Positions 23,878 to 34,753 of a stretch of 49,399 nucleotides of DNA are shown here, piece by piece. The DNA is taken from contig JBBHKE010001541.1 in assembly GCA_037447655.1 (NCBI GenBank), positions 1 through 49,399 on the forward strand, given 5' to 3'. A model generated the notes under the pieces. That model was not told the DNA's origin and searched no databases. It saw nothing but the letters and a program-made list of their open reading frames with translations. Position 1 is the first letter of the stretch, and each line of letters starts with the position of its first letter. Made by a program: the position numbers and the translations under genes. The stretch is from Zygnema cylindricum (taxonomy: Eukaryota > Streptophyta > Zygnematophyceae > Zygnematales > Zygnemataceae).

Positions 23878-24876
23878 TGCAATTCTCTGTCCCCCATTGG
23901 ATCACTGAATTCAGGAAGCCTCTAGATAGCTTTTGGCTAGCCCTCTTTCAAACTAGATCTCTGCTACCCAAGGAGGTAAATAGACAATCTGACTGCACCC
24001 CTGTAGAGTCTGGACTCCCCTGAGTCCACAGCAAAAACAATCACTGAAAATGCCCAACCATGCAATTAATTATCAAGTGGCAAATATGCTAATATTTATA
24101 CAAGCTTGTTGGGAGAGTGGAGGCTTCCTCCTCAATCCTCTAAGTTCTTAACCCCTCTCTCAACCCCTATCTACTGATGTACGAACCAATCAGAAGACTG
24201 TCCAGTACAGAAAGGTACTAAGGCCGATGTACTTTTTGTGCGGCTGTTGTACAACAAGGCCATGGAGGCGACGTCTGTCTCCTTCGGACTTGTCCTTATA
24301 CTCTCCGGGATTTCCGCTCCCGAATGATATCTTGCCACGTGTCGACAGGTCATGTCACATCCGAAAACCGCCAAGACGGCCATTCCGGGATCTCGACGAT
24401 GATGCGGGCCGTCGGATCTAAACCGACTTTTAATGTTCGCTGTCGAAAATAACAAAAGTCCGGTTCATTTGTTTCGTGCGCGCTAAAACCCAACTAGTTC
24501 CTATGTCCGTAATTTGGATTTCCGTTAATCGAATTAATGATGTAGCTAATGTTTAAATAGCTATCAAACCCTATGTATCTTAACAGACTACTACGACACA
24601 CCGGTAAGAGCTGACGGCTACACCTCGCTCTGCCGGTCGGAGGTTCGAGTCCTGCCGGACTCAACCTTTTTGTTGAGAGTGACTTAGGTCACTCTTTAGT
24701 CCTGCCTGTGGAGCCGAGGCAACCATGGCTCCACCGCCCTCTCTTTCATTCAGTGACTACAACAAGTATGGAGGCTAGAGAGAGAAGGTGGAGGCAGACT
24801 GCCTGTGCTTTTCTTTTAGCTATTTTAGCTAATTAAGACCTAAAAAATACTTTCCCTAAATCTAGTGATTTCAACA
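23878..24876 (-). repeat. 3' LTR of element B
   Basis: In + orientation it starts TGCAATTCTC and ends GTGATTTCAACA. The + strand carries a tRNA-like module at 24601-24665 with GGTAAGAGC (A-box-like) and GGTTCGAGTCC (B box). Minus-strand hairpin GGACTC-AGGG-GAGTCC lies near 24022-24037. A U3 inverted repeat of GTAC blocks lies near 24203-24252. Confidence 0.9.
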
Positions 24877-24889
24877 CTCCCCTTATTTT

Positions 24890-27800
24890 CTAGTCTAATT
24901 TCTGTTTCTTTTTTAATCCACACTTTTCTCTACAGTATTTTAACTTGGGAGAGGGCACAGGTTTTGTCATCATATCAGCCACCATTTCCCCATCACCCCT
25001 ATACACCAAATTCACGATTTTCTTTTCCACCTTTTCCCTCACAAAACTTAGTCTTATGTCCATGTGTTTTGCTTTAAAATGGTGTTTTGGATTGGCTGCA
25101 ATTGTAATTGCAGCCTGGTTATCACAAAACACTTCATGAACTCCTTTTTTCATATACCCTAGTTCTTGCAATAAAAACTTGACCCACATCAGCTCTTTCA
25201 CAGCAGAACAAGAAGCCATGTACTCAGCCTCCATAGTGAACTGAGCAACCACCTTTTGTTGCTTGCTACTCCAACTGCAAGCACCCTCCCCCACATATAA
25301 CACATATCAGAAGTTGGTCCGTACTTCAGTAGATAGAAGTTATTAGAAGGAATCAAGACTTAGAAAATTTTGGTAGGTAGTCACCTCTCCCTTTGAGAGT
25401 TTGTACAAATTGGCATTTTCAGTGCCTCATAACTTATCGGGTGGTTGGCCGTTTTCAGTGATTCTTTTTGCTACGGACTCAGGGAAGTTCAGGCTGCACA
25501 AGGGTGCAATCAAATTGTTAGTTTGCCTTCTTGGGCAGAAGTGGTCGTGGCTTAAAGTGGGTTAGTTAAATACTATCTATAGGCTTCCTGTATTCTGTAG
25601 TCCAATGGAGGACACAGAATTGCACCTACAACCTGTCTGTTCGGAATAGACTCATTAATTGTCTCTCTTTTGGACTTTTCTGATCATCTAGTATCATCAC
25701 TCTTCCTTCTACACTCCCATCACTTACTTTCTTCAGGTCCATGGGAGTGGTACAACTATTTGCCTTATCCATCTAAAATTTCTCAAGCATATTTCCGATA
25801 GCTTCTTTCTGAGTAAGTCTGATTATCCTCTTCCCCCTATCTCTTTTCATTTGAATTCCCAAAATATATTTAGCATCCCCTAAATTCTTCTTGTCAAATT
25901 TGTTCTTAAGATCTTTCTTTAGCTTATTGATCTTTTCCATAGACTTACTTAACACCAGCAAATCATCTACATAAATTGCAATAAAAATCACACCATTCTC
26001 ATCCTTAAACATATAAATAGAATGGTCAGAACTGATCCGAATATATCCCTGACCGGTGAGAAACTCATCGAGTTCTTTGTTCCATTGTCTGGGAGCCTGC
26101 TTCAGTCCATATAAAGATTTTTGAGCCTGCAGACTTTGTTCTCCTCTCTTCCTCTACAAAACCTTGTAGCTGCTGCATGAATATTTCTTCCTCTAGTTCA
26201 CCGTTGAGGAAGGCGGTCTTGATATCCATCTGATGAATTTCCATGTTTACCGCTGCTTCTAGACTAAGGAGAATCCTTACGGATGGGAACCGAACCACAG
26301 AAGCAAAAGTCTCCTCATAATCTATCCCTTCCTTTTGGGTGAACCCCTTTGCTACTTACCGAGCCTTATATCTCTCAATGGTATTATCTGGGTTCAGCTT
26401 CAGTTTAAATACCCATTTGCACTCGATAGGTTTTCTGTCTAGAGGACAGTTCACTAACTCCTAAGTATTTGCTTCCATGATGGAAGCCATCTCATCGTTT
26501 ATAGCTCTGACCCATCGGTCTTTCTCCGGACTGTCCATTGCCTCCGAGTATGACTGAGGCTCATCTGGGTGAGATAGCTTTGTTACCTTGTGAGCAGCCT
26601 GTTTATCTTGTAGTCTTTTGCTGCTCCTCCGTCCTCCCTCGAAGTCCGAAGCTGGAATGGAGGGAAGTCTTAGATTCCTCTGCACTGTCTCATTAGCTCC
26701 CCTATCCATGAAATCCGGTGTTGGCTCCTCTTCCCTTCTCTCCTCAAAGTGTGTAGGAATATGAGGAGATTCCGGTATATCTCCCCCATCTAAGATCTCC
26801 CCTGAATCTGCAATCACATTTTCACTTGTGTCCTTTCTGGGAAGACCTAAGTCATCCTCATTCTCGGACTCAAAACTGATTTTGATTTTCTTAGTGTATT
26901 TCAAGGGATCAAAAGACCTCCCTTCATCCATGACAACTAGGTGTTTTACCAGAATGATATCTTGTTTAGCTAAGTCATAGACTCTATATCCCTTGACATC
27001 CTCATCGTATCCCACGAAATATCCCTTTTTCCTTTAGCGTCTAGTTTCTAGTTTGTCTTATCTGTGTCGAGACTATAAACCCGGCTACCGAATACTTTCA
27101 AGTGAGAGATATCCAGTTTCCTTCCAACCCATCTCTCATAAGGTGTCATTCCTTTGACGCCTGTAGTGAGGACTCTATTCTTAATATAGTTAGCACAGTT
27201 CATGGCTTCTGCCCAAAATCTTCTACCTATTTTCTTATCTGCCAACATATTACACACACTATCTCCCAGAGCCTGGTTGAACCTCTCAGCTACCCCATTT
27301 TGTTCTGGATTATTCGGTACAGTATTATGATGCTGAACTCCCTCATCTCTCAAGTATTCTTCAAACTTGTTAGAGGTGTACTCTCCCCCATTATCACTTT
27401 TTATTCTCTTAATGGGGGTTCCTTGCAACTTTTCACTCCAGGCTTGGTATTCTTTGAAGTATTTTGGTGTTTCAGACTTTGTTTTCAGGAAGTAGACTCT
27501 AGAATATCTGGACGAATCATCAGTAATTATCAGCATATACCTCTTCCCCCCAACCGCAGGTACTCTTGTTGGTCCCCAAATGTCTGTGTGGACCAAAACT
27601 AATACTTTATCACCTCTATACGTGGCAGTTTTGGGAAAGGGAAGTCTGTGAGACTTACCTTGGGCATATTCACTACAATCATCTATCATTTCATTATCGC
27701 CAAACTGAATGCTTTCTACTACACCCAGTTTTTTCATTTACCTCAGCCTATCAAAATGCACATGCCCCAACCGCTTATGCCAGATCATCAAGCTCGGGAC

Positions 27801-29307
27801 ACCACCATAGTAAGCACTCTTCTTTTCATTACTCAGGTTAAGCCTAAATATTCCTTCGCTACCTTTATCTGCTCTGAAGTAAACTTCATCTCCGTACTTA
27901 GTTGTAAAGACTCCCTTTCTAGTGAAGGTATCAAAATCCTTCTCATCTAATACAGAAGTAGACACAAGATTTTTACTCAGCTGAGGAATGTAGAGCACAT
28001 CTGAGAAGGTGAATATAGAAGTCTTACCCTTCACTAAAACTTTCAGATCTACCGAGCCCACTAGATCTGTGGTAACTACTCTCCCATCCCCATACTTTAT
28101 TTTTACAGTAGGGATCTTTCTTAGCTTAGTGAAAAGGTGCATGTCACGGCACATGTGCATAGATGCACCTGAATCGATGATCCATCCTTCCCGTGGAGCT
28201 TCTCGAATGGCTCCAAGAGCACACTTCTGTCTCAGAGGAATCTTCTTCTCCTCAAGGTTCTCGTCGAGAAGAAGCTTCCCATCCTCCTCTTCAAAAGACT
28301 CGTCCTCCTCGGTCTCTCCTCTTACTTGGGTGACCACAAGTGCCTTCTTCTTCCCTCCGGAAGTACCCCCTCCACGGTTTTCTTGGAGCCTCAGCTCTGA
28401 CAGCTTGATGCAATCAGCTATGAAGTGTCCCGGCTTTTTGCAGAAATGGCAAAGAACCTTTGGGGGCGTAGGTTCTCCGGATTGATCTCTTTCTCCTTTG
28501 AGGCTGTTGTACGGCTTTTTGGGATCCTTCGTCCACCGTTCGTTCCGGCAGCTAGAGCTTGAACGCTCTTACCTCCGTTGCGGATCTCAATAGTGTTCTC
28601 CTGCACGAGTATCATTCGGACCACAATGCTCCACTTCCAAGAACAGTCATCCATTTCTTGCATTCGGTACACTATGTTTCATACTCCTCCGGTAGTTTGA
28701 TGATAAGAGTGTTAACTTTCATTTTCATTGTGCATGTCCACCCGCCACTCTCCATCTCCATATACACGCAAAAAAGATCATTACGTTAATCTAACATCTT
28801 CCCTCTTTTGTAAGTATAACTCCCAAACCTTTGCTAAACCAGCAGGAGCTTCTGAATGGTACCAGCTCTATAGATTTCCACTAAAGTCATCCACAACTCC
28901 TCGGCCTTGAAGATGTGAAGGTGGGAGGTCACCAAAGCGTGAGTGAGGTGCCTCAAAATAAAATGCCTGACATTCATGTTGGTGTACTCCTATATTTGAG
29001 TATCGTTTTCCTCGGTCTTCACGACCACCATTCCAGGTGCCGTGGAAATATGAGTGAGAGGTGTCTCCTTTCCTTTCCCCTTTTAAGACACACTGTTGTC
29101 CCCATCATCTGTCTCCTCCGTTGGAGCAGATGCTGCTGAAAAAAACCTCACTCCATCAAACCCTGGTGGGGTCCCCTGAGATGGACGTTTCACTTTTCCA
29201 CTGACGATATCCCAACATCGTTTTTCACACAATGCCCTTGTCAGCATGGCTTCCCAGTAAATGAACCCATATCCGTTGAAGATGGGCACCCTGGAGGGTG
29301 GGCCCAT
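24890..29307 (-). pseudogene. Degenerate gag-pol of element B
   Basis: The gag ATG (29305-29307) lies in the primer-binding site and begins MGPPSRVPIFNG. Visible parts: Gag N-terminus (29083-29307), a decayed Gag middle with a zinc-knuckle relic near 28425-28450, protease DSGASMHMC and the following region (27738-28337), integrase core (27048-27737) with SDNGGEYTS and NPEQNGVAERF intact, linker (26461-27015), RT pieces (26065-26298; 25773-26012 with intact YVDD) and the RNase H end (24890-25303). The zinc cysteine pair reads DDCSEYAQGK, with one Cys lost. Between 25315 and 25624 an LTR fragment of another family replaces roughly 80 codons of the RT/RNase H junction. Several frameshifts and stops are also present. 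Confidence 0.9.
25315..25624 (+). mobile_element. 5'-truncated LTR fragment inside element B
   Basis: The sequence from TGGTCCGTACTTCAG to CAGAATTGCA is the last ~310 bp of an LTR closely related to S1 (compare 9937-10253), with the natural LTR 3' end intact. It is in opposite orientation to element B. B coding sequence stops at CACATATCAGAAGT on one side and resumes at CCTACAACCTGTCTG on the other, with about 80 codons missing between. Hairpin relics GGACTC-AGGG-AAGTTC and TGCAC-AAGG-GTGCA are visible. Confidence 0.85.
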
Positions 29308-29311
29308 AACC
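29297..29311 (-). promoter_or_regulatory. Primer-binding site of element B
   Basis: On the minus strand GGTTATGGGCCCACC follows the LTR end directly. It is the perfect complement, as I recall the tRNA, of the anticodon arm of plant initiator tRNA. It contains the gag ATG. Confidence 0.85.
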
Positions 29312-29367
29312 TGCAATTCTATGTACCCCATTGGATCACTGAATTTCAGGAAGCCTCTAGATAGCTT
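29312..29367 (-). repeat. 5' LTR of element B, first piece
   Basis: These 56 bp are the U5 end of the LTR (TGCAATTCTATG...). They are cut off at AGCTT by the insertion of element C. The rest lies at 35749-36636. Confidence 0.9.
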
Positions 29368-30359
29368 TGTTTAAAAGAGAGGTATTTTGTAGTCTTTCTT
29401 GTGGACTTACTGCAGCCCTCATACTTGTCGCAGTCACTGAGGACCTGCAGACAGCCATGGCTGCCTGCTGCAGCTAAAGGAGACAGGCAGATCTTCCGGT
29501 ACAGTTTTTCTGCAAAATATAACTGCCACTTGAAGGACTTGATCCAGTGACCTCTGGATGATAACCGTACGGACTAGCCGAGCGCCTTATCCAGTAAGTC
29601 TTAAAGAAATCGATAAATGAATATGGCGCGATATTTATTTAATGCCATACCGCGCCGGACATTTCATTTAACTAATTACGGGATGATTTATGCATGGAAA
29701 CATACCGGTCCGCACGAAATCGGGACCGCACGAAATATACGAAGGACCGCACGAAATATACGAATTAACATTTATTTTTTCGACGGACGAAATCAAATGT
29801 TTAGATCTGATCGAACGGCTCACAGTGGAGCCGGAATGCCGGAATAGCCGTTTGACGGTTTGCGGACCAGATGTCGGTGGATGACACGTGGCAACATATG
29901 GTTGGGTAGCGGATATCACGGGAGGAGCAACTACGGCTCCGAAACTGACACGCGTCAGCGGAACGACCATGCCGTACTATGGTCGTACAAGAAGTACAGC
30001 GGTACCTGTACCTTCTTGTACTTTACAGTCTTATGATTGGTCGAAGTACCTTAGTAGTAGGCTTAGAGAGGTAGCTTAAGACTTAGAATATTTTTAGTTT
30101 TCCAGCCTCTCTCCCAGAGTGCACTTGTATTTATAGACCAACTTTGGTCAGCCATAACTTAATGCTCAGGTGAGCAAATTCAGTGATTCTTTTTGCTGCG
30201 GACTCAGGGGAGTCCAGGCTACACAGGGGTGTAGTTTGTCAGAGATTTTGTGTCCCAGGGTGGGACTTATTCATTGTCAAAATCAAAAGTGCATATACTA
30301 TCCTAGAGGCTTCACATAAGCTAGACATTCTGTGTACCAATAGAGGTCACAGAATTACA
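29368..30359 (+). repeat. 5' LTR of element C
   Basis: It starts TGTTTAAAAGAGAGG and ends CAGAATTACA. In order it holds an antisense tRNA-like module at 29530-29600 (on the minus strand TACTGGATAAGGCGC and GGATCAAGTCC), an inverted repeat GTACAAGAAGTACAG/CTGTACCTTCTTGTAC at about 29984-30020, a TATA-like TATTTATAG near 30129, and the hairpin series 30164-30266. A tandem copy of GACCGCACGAAATATACGAA near 29741 is absent from the 3' LTR. Confidence 0.93.
30164..30266 (+). promoter_or_regulatory. Leader hairpin series in the LTR of C
   Basis: Four small hairpins follow each other about 30-40 bases after the TATA-like box, so they should lie at the 5' end of the element RNA. They are GCTC-AGGT-GAGC (30164-30175), GGACTC-AGGG-GAGTCC (30200-30215), CTACAC-AGGG-GTGTAG (30219-30234) and GTCCC-AGGGT-GGGAC (30252-30266). 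The other LTR families have hairpins at the same places with different but mostly still paired stems. Confidence 0.75.
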
Positions 30360-30374
30360 GGTTATGGGCCCACC
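30360..30374 (+). promoter_or_regulatory. Primer-binding site of element C (half initiator tRNA)
   Basis: GGTTATGGGCCCACC begins at the base after the LTR. It is the complement of the anticodon stem-loop of plant initiator tRNA-Met, not of its 3' end. Drosophila copia has the nearly identical GGTTATGGGCCCAG and is primed by a cleaved tRNA half. The ATG inside (30364-30366) is the gag start. Confidence 0.88.
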
Positions 30375-33300
30375 CTCTAGGGTGCCCATTTTCAATGGAA
30401 CAAGGTTTATTTATTGGGATACTATGATGAGGGGTGCATTGTTTGAAAAAAGGCTGTGGGGAATTGTGAGTGGTCGTGTGCGACGACCATCTGCAAAATT
30501 GGGGGTTCAACCAGGGTTTGGAGGATCTCGGTTCACAGGAGGATCTGCGGGGGCACAGGAGGTAGAGGATGTTGGAGAAAGCATTGTGTCGGACATAGGG
30601 AAGGAGAAGGGGAAGGAGAAACTCACACCGATGCCTACTGGATCGGTTCTGATAGTAGATGTTCAGAAAACCGAGGCTAATGATAGTGAAATCTGGGATT
30701 TCAACAATACGGTGGCGACTCATTTTATTCTCGGGCGTCTCACCCAGGCAGTGGCTACACCTCATCTTCATGTTGACAAGGCAAACGAGTTGTGGGAGGC
30801 TCTTGTCAACATTTACAAGAGTGGTACGATTCAGCAGCAGAAGCTGGCTGATCCGAAGGTACAAGCATATGTATACAAAGGGGGAAAGATGTTAGATTTT
30901 TGTAATGACTTGGCTGGGTTATTTATGGAGTTGGAGAGTGCAGGGAAAAGGGAGACCAAGAAAGAGAAGGTGAATACTTTGTTGATGAAACTCCCAGATG
31001 ATTATGAAAACATTGTTAACAAGGTTCAAGACTTGCCAGATCATCGATGGATTTGGAACTCTGTTGTGGGAATGGTTTTGGTTCGGGAAAGCACAATTGA
31101 GATTCGGAGAGGGGGAAAGAGTGTTCAAGCATTGGCTGCTGGTACTAACTGGGAAGATAAGGATTCCAAGAAACCTTATGGGAATTTTGGTGGAGGAGGA
31201 AGAGGAAACCATGACGGACCTGGACCAAGGGCTCCAAAAGGGCTTTGCCATTTTTGTAAGAAGCCGGGACACTACATGGCGGAGTGCACTAAGTTGACGG
31301 AGTTAAGATTGAACGAGGAATCGATTGGAAAACCGGCCGGAAGGATAAAGAAGGCATTTGTTGCGACACAAGTCGTGGGAGAGGATTCCGATGATGACGA
31401 TGGAGAACTTCTCCTCGACGAGGAGTTGGAGGTGAAAGGTGAGCCAGAGATTCCAAGGAGGCAAAAGTGTGCTTTCGGTGGAGTGAAAGAAGCTCCTGAA
31501 GAAGGATGGATCATTGATTCAGGAGCCTCTATGCATATGTGTAGAGAAAAACCATTGTTTACCAAAATGAGAAAGATCCCTACTGTAGAGATAGAGTATG
31601 GGGATGGGAGGATAGTGACCACTAATTCAGTGTGATCGGTAGATTTGAGGGTCCTAGTTGATGGAAAGACATCTATAGTCACTTTCTCTGATGTTCTTTT
31701 TATTCTAGAGCTGAACAAAAATCTTATCTCTACGTCGGTCTTAGATGATAAGGGCTTTGAGACTAGTACTAAGAAAGGAGTCTTCGTTGCTAGCTATGAG
31801 AATGAAGTGTACTTCACAGCTGAAAAGGGTAGCCAAGGAATGTTTAGGTTGAATTTGAGTAATGGAAAGACGGGAGTTTACTATGCGGGTGTAAGTGATT
31901 TGATGATGTGGCATAAAAGATTGGGACATGTGCATCTAGATAGATTGAACGAAATGAAGAAAACAGGTGTAGTTGAGGGCATACATTTTGGAGATAATGA
32001 GACTTTGGATGATTATAGTGGTGGGTGTGCTCAAGGAAAGGCCCACAGATTGCCTTTTCCAAAAGCCGCAACATATAAGGGTGAAAAGGTTTTAGATTTG
32101 GTTCACACTGACATATGGGGACCGGCTAAAGTGCCATCAGTTGGAGGGAAAAAATTTATGCTTACTTTCACTGATGATTGGTCTAGATACTCTAGAGTAT
32201 ATTTCTTAAAAAACCAATCTGAGGCTTCGGCTTACTTTAAAGAATATAAATCATGGAGTGAAACGCTTCATGAGACACCTATAAAGAGAGTGAGAAGTGA
32301 TAATGGGGGGGAATTCACTTCTAATGAATTTGAGGATTACTTCAAAGAGGAAGGGGTTCAACACCAAAAGACTGTCCCAAAGAATCCATAACAAAATGGT
32401 GTAGCCGAGAGACTAAATCAGACATTAAGTGATAGTGCCCGTAGCATGTTGACAGATAAAAAGATAAGGAAAAGCTTTTGGACAGAAGCCATGAATTGTG
32501 CTAACTATCTCAAAAATAGAGTCCTTACCTTAGCTGTAAAAGGTCAAACACCCTATGAAAGATGGACCGGGAGAAAACCTAACATATCACACTTAAAGGT
32601 GTTTGGAAGTCAAGTGTTTAGTTTAAACACAGAAAAATCTGATTGGAAGTTAGATGCTAAAGGAAAGCCGAGATACTTACTTGGGTATGATGAGAACGTA
32701 AAAGGGTATAGAGTTTATGATCTCGGAAGAGAAGATATAATTCTAGTGAAACACTTGGTAGTTATGGATGAAGGAAAATCCATAGATCCCTTTAAGTATT
32801 CTAAACCAGTCAGAATTAGAATTGAATCCGAAAGTGAGTTAGATTCACATTCTACTAACCGAACTCCGGTTCAGCCTGACTTTGCAGAGAAAGAAGAAAA
32901 ACTGACCAAGAGTGATCCTCTCTTGGAGTCACAACATCCTGTTCAAACCGAGGAAGAAAACGAAGAAAGACTGGAAATGGACGATGAGCGTCCGGAGATG
33001 GACTCCACGTATAGGGGAGAAGGCGAAGTTGTTCGGAGAAACCCAAGATTACCCTCCATTCCAGCATCGTAGTTTGAAGGAGGAAGGAGAAGCAGCAAGA
33101 GACTTCAAGAGAGACAAGTGAACAACAAGGTAACTAAGCTGTCACATTTGAGTGAACCTCAGACTTACTCGGATGCGGTTAATAGTCCGGAAAGTAGTAG
33201 ATGGGTGACAGCTATTAATGATGAGATGGCTTCCATTATGGAAGCAAACACTTGGGAGTTGGTGGATTGTCCTCCGGATAGAAAGCCAATAGGATGCAAG

Positions 33301-34740
33301 TGGGTATTTAAGTTAAAGCTCAATCCAGATAACACTATCGAGCGATACAAGGCCAGATTAGTGGCAAAGGGGTTCACACAGAAGGAGGGAATCGATTATG
33401 AGGAGACCTTTGCTCCGATTGTTAGATTCCCCTCCGTCCGGATTTTACTTAGTCTCGCGGCAGCGGAAGACATGGAAGTGCACCAGATGGACATCAAAAC
33501 TGCTTTCTTACACGGAGAATTGGAAGAAGAGATTTTCATGATACAACCGGAAGGATTTGTGGAGAAAGGAGAAGAAAGCAAGGTGTGTAGATTGATAAAG
33601 TCCATTTATGGACTTAAGCAAGCTCCTCGCCAGTGGAACAAAAAACTGGATGAGTTCTTGACAAATTTGGGATATATCCAGATAAGTTCGGATCATTCGA
33701 TCTACTTATTTGAGGATGAGGAAGGTATAATTTTCATTGCCATATATGTTGATGATCTGCTTGTGTTAAGTAAATCAATGGTGAAAATTAATAGATTGAA
33801 AAAGGATCTAAAGAGTAGATTTGAAATGAAAGATTTGGGGGAGGCAAAGTACATATTGGGAATTCAAATGGAGAGGGATAGAGAAAAGAAGATAATTAGA
33901 CTAACTCAAAAGGAAGCAATTGGGAATATGCTTGAAAAATTTCAAATGGAAAAAGCAAATAGCTGTACAACTCCAATGGACTTAAAGAAGGGAAATGAGA
34001 GGAGCTCAGAAGAGGGAGTCTTGATTTTGGATGATGAGCTAGGACCTGAGGAGAGCAAGTTCATGCAAACTATTTCGTACAGACAAGTTGTCGGTAGTTT
34101 GATCTACTTTATGAACTGTACTCGTCCTGATATAGCTGCAGCTGTGGGAGTATTAAGTAGGAGTCTGAATGATCCTAGAAAAAAAGATTGGGAAGCGGCC
34201 AAAAGGGTCATGCGGTATTTGGTAGGAACTAGAGATTTGTGGTTGCATCTGGGAGGGGATAATACTGATATCACAACTTGGAGTGATGCCAGTTATGGGG
34301 ATGCTCCTATGAGGAGGTGTACTTCTGGGTATGTGTTGTATGTTGGACAAAGAGCTTGCTGTTGGAGCAGTAAGCAACAAAAGGTCATTGCTCAGTCCAC
34401 CATGGAGGCTGAGTATATGGCCTCTTGTTCAGTTGTGAAAGAGTTAATGTGGGTGAAGTCTTTGCTTCAAGAATTGGGATACATGAAGAATGGAGTACAA
34501 AAGATATTTTGTGACAATTAAGCTGCGATTGCAATTGCGGCGAACCCTAAACATCAGTTTAAAGCAAAACACATGGATATTCGTTTGAGCTTTGTTAGGG
34601 AGAAAGTTGAGAATAAAATTATTAGTTTGGAATATAGACCAGATGGTGAGATGGTAGCAGATATGATGACTAAACCGGTCCCTTCTCCTAAATTGATATT
34701 TTGTAGGTAGAAGTGTGGACTGAAGCAAAAGATAGACTAG
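30364..34740 (+). pseudogene. gag-pol of element C, one frame with five stops
   Basis: The polyprotein frame of 1459 codons runs from the ATG in the primer-binding site to TAG at 34738-34740. It keeps one frame throughout but has in-frame stops at 31633-31635, 32389-32391, 33070-33072, 34519-34521 and 34708-34710. Domain order: Gag with zinc knuckle CHFCKKPGHYMAEC (31246-31287), protease DSGASMHMC (near 31515), integrase with WHKRLGHVH and a damaged zinc pair (DDYSGGCAQGK near 32015), HTDIWGP, RSDNGGEFTS, then the stop within NP-QNG. RT follows with YVDD (33745-33756), then RNase H with TTWSDASYG, STMEAEYMAS and FCDN. Translation would stop after Gag-protease. Confidence 0.93.
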
Positions 34741-34753
34741 AAAATAAGGGGAG
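34741..34753 (+). promoter_or_regulatory. Polypurine tract of element C
   Basis: AAAATAAGGGGAG lies directly before the 3' LTR start TGTTG and just after the pol stop. This is the expected plus-strand primer position. Element B has the same tract in reverse at 24877-24889. Confidence 0.85.
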
